In this document: positions 5,084 through 5,214 of the stretch, piece after piece | Layout of the letters: each line of letters opens with the position of its first letter | Position numbering within the stretch: the first letter of the stretch is position 1 | From: Actinomycetes bacterium | GTDB lineage: Bacteria > Actinomycetota > Actinomycetes > Actinomycetales > Actinomycetaceae | DNA: 5,214 bases | NCBI GenBank assembly: GCA_023387755.1 | Contig: JAEWHO010000056.1 | Location: forward strand, 1 to 5,214 | Direction: 5' to 3' | Notes under the pieces: generated by a model | What the model saw: the letters and a program-made list of their open reading frames with translations, nothing else | Database searches by the model: none | What the model was told of the DNA's origin: nothing | Made by a program: the position numbers and the translations under genes

Positions 5084-5214
5084 TTAAAGCCCGAGGAACT
5101 CGCGGATCTGCGGTAGCTCTGCTTGTGCCTGCGCGAGCCCTTGGGCGTAGGCGTCCGCGAGTTTCGCCACCGAGCGTTCCCCCTGGCTGATCGGCATTGT
5201 GCGCGGCGCAAAGA
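5084..5214 (-). CDS. C-terminal end of a probable patatin-like phospholipase family protein, partial
   Basis: The - strand is open from the window edge to a TAA (complement of 5084-5086), giving the last 42 residues of a protein whose start lies beyond 5214. The tail contains FAPRTMPISQGERSVAKLAD, then a Tyr-x-x-Gly helix (AYAQGLAQAQAEL) and ends PQIREFLGL. A basic-Pro segment, an Arg before K-L-x-x-x-Y-x-x-G, a helix and a closing I-R-E-F-L resemble the C termini of bacterial patatin-like proteins, in which this segment follows the hydrolase domain. The catalytic GxSxG and DGG motifs would lie outside the window, so the family call is tentative. The helical, alanine-rich composition and normal codon use support real coding. 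The gene is convergent with metP-metS and shares the hairpin terminator region with it. Confidence 0.6.
   Translation of the reverse strand, partial: FAPRTMPISQGERSVAKLADAYAQGLAQAQAELPQIREFLGL

Noticed and set aside
1..5214. Mobile element, CRISPR array, tRNA/rRNA gene, defence system or other novel system
   Set aside because: No transposase, integrase, long terminal repeats, spaced repeats or RNA-gene patterns were found. All long coding regions belong to well-known families and composition is fairly even, apart from slightly less GC in the metP region.

Overview
The window is GC-rich, densely coding DNA. Gene order and protein style point to an actinobacterium, plausibly near the Actinomycetaceae. 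That placement is inferred from the tetrapyrrole gene cluster, a MetP/MetS-type transporter pair (a pair best known in Actinobacteria) and an actinobacterial-looking HemB metal site. It cannot be proven from the window alone.

Left part (about 1-3151): three consecutive genes for the middle of tetrapyrrole (heme) biosynthesis, all on the + strand. They are hemD (uroporphyrinogen-III synthase, TTG start at 39), hemB (porphobilinogen synthase, overlapping hemD by one base) and hemL (glutamate-1-semialdehyde aminotransferase, after a 105-bp gap). HemL makes 5-aminolevulinate from glutamate-1-semialdehyde, so the organism uses the C5 (glutamyl-tRNA) route. HemB condenses two ALA to porphobilinogen. 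HemD closes the hydroxymethylbilane that HemC makes. The last codons of an upstream gene, possibly hemC, may lie at 1-18. The hemB-hemL gap ends in an AT-rich island that could hold a separate hemL promoter as well as the hemL ribosome binding site.

Middle (3152-3275): a 124-bp intergenic region, less GC-rich than its surroundings. It holds a weak stem-loop after hemL, a TGACC-N9-GGTCA inverted repeat overlapping a possible -35 box, and an unusual run of CTCAC/CTCAT pentamers ahead of the transporter gene.

Right part (3276-5025): a two-gene operon on the + strand. It encodes a 12-TM sodium:amino-acid symporter of the NSS/SNF family (MetP-like) and, one base later, a 37-residue single-TM protein of the MetS family. 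Together these are expected to form a Na+-coupled methionine/alanine importer. The operon ends at a strong perfect 11-bp hairpin terminator (5036-5071).

Right edge (5084-5214): the C-terminal 42 residues of a convergent - strand gene. They resemble the tail of bacterial patatin-like phospholipases, and the rest of the gene lies outside the window.

I found no mobile element, CRISPR array, RNA gene or convincing novel system. The window reads as ordinary core metabolism plus a transporter, with a few regulatory details worth checking.
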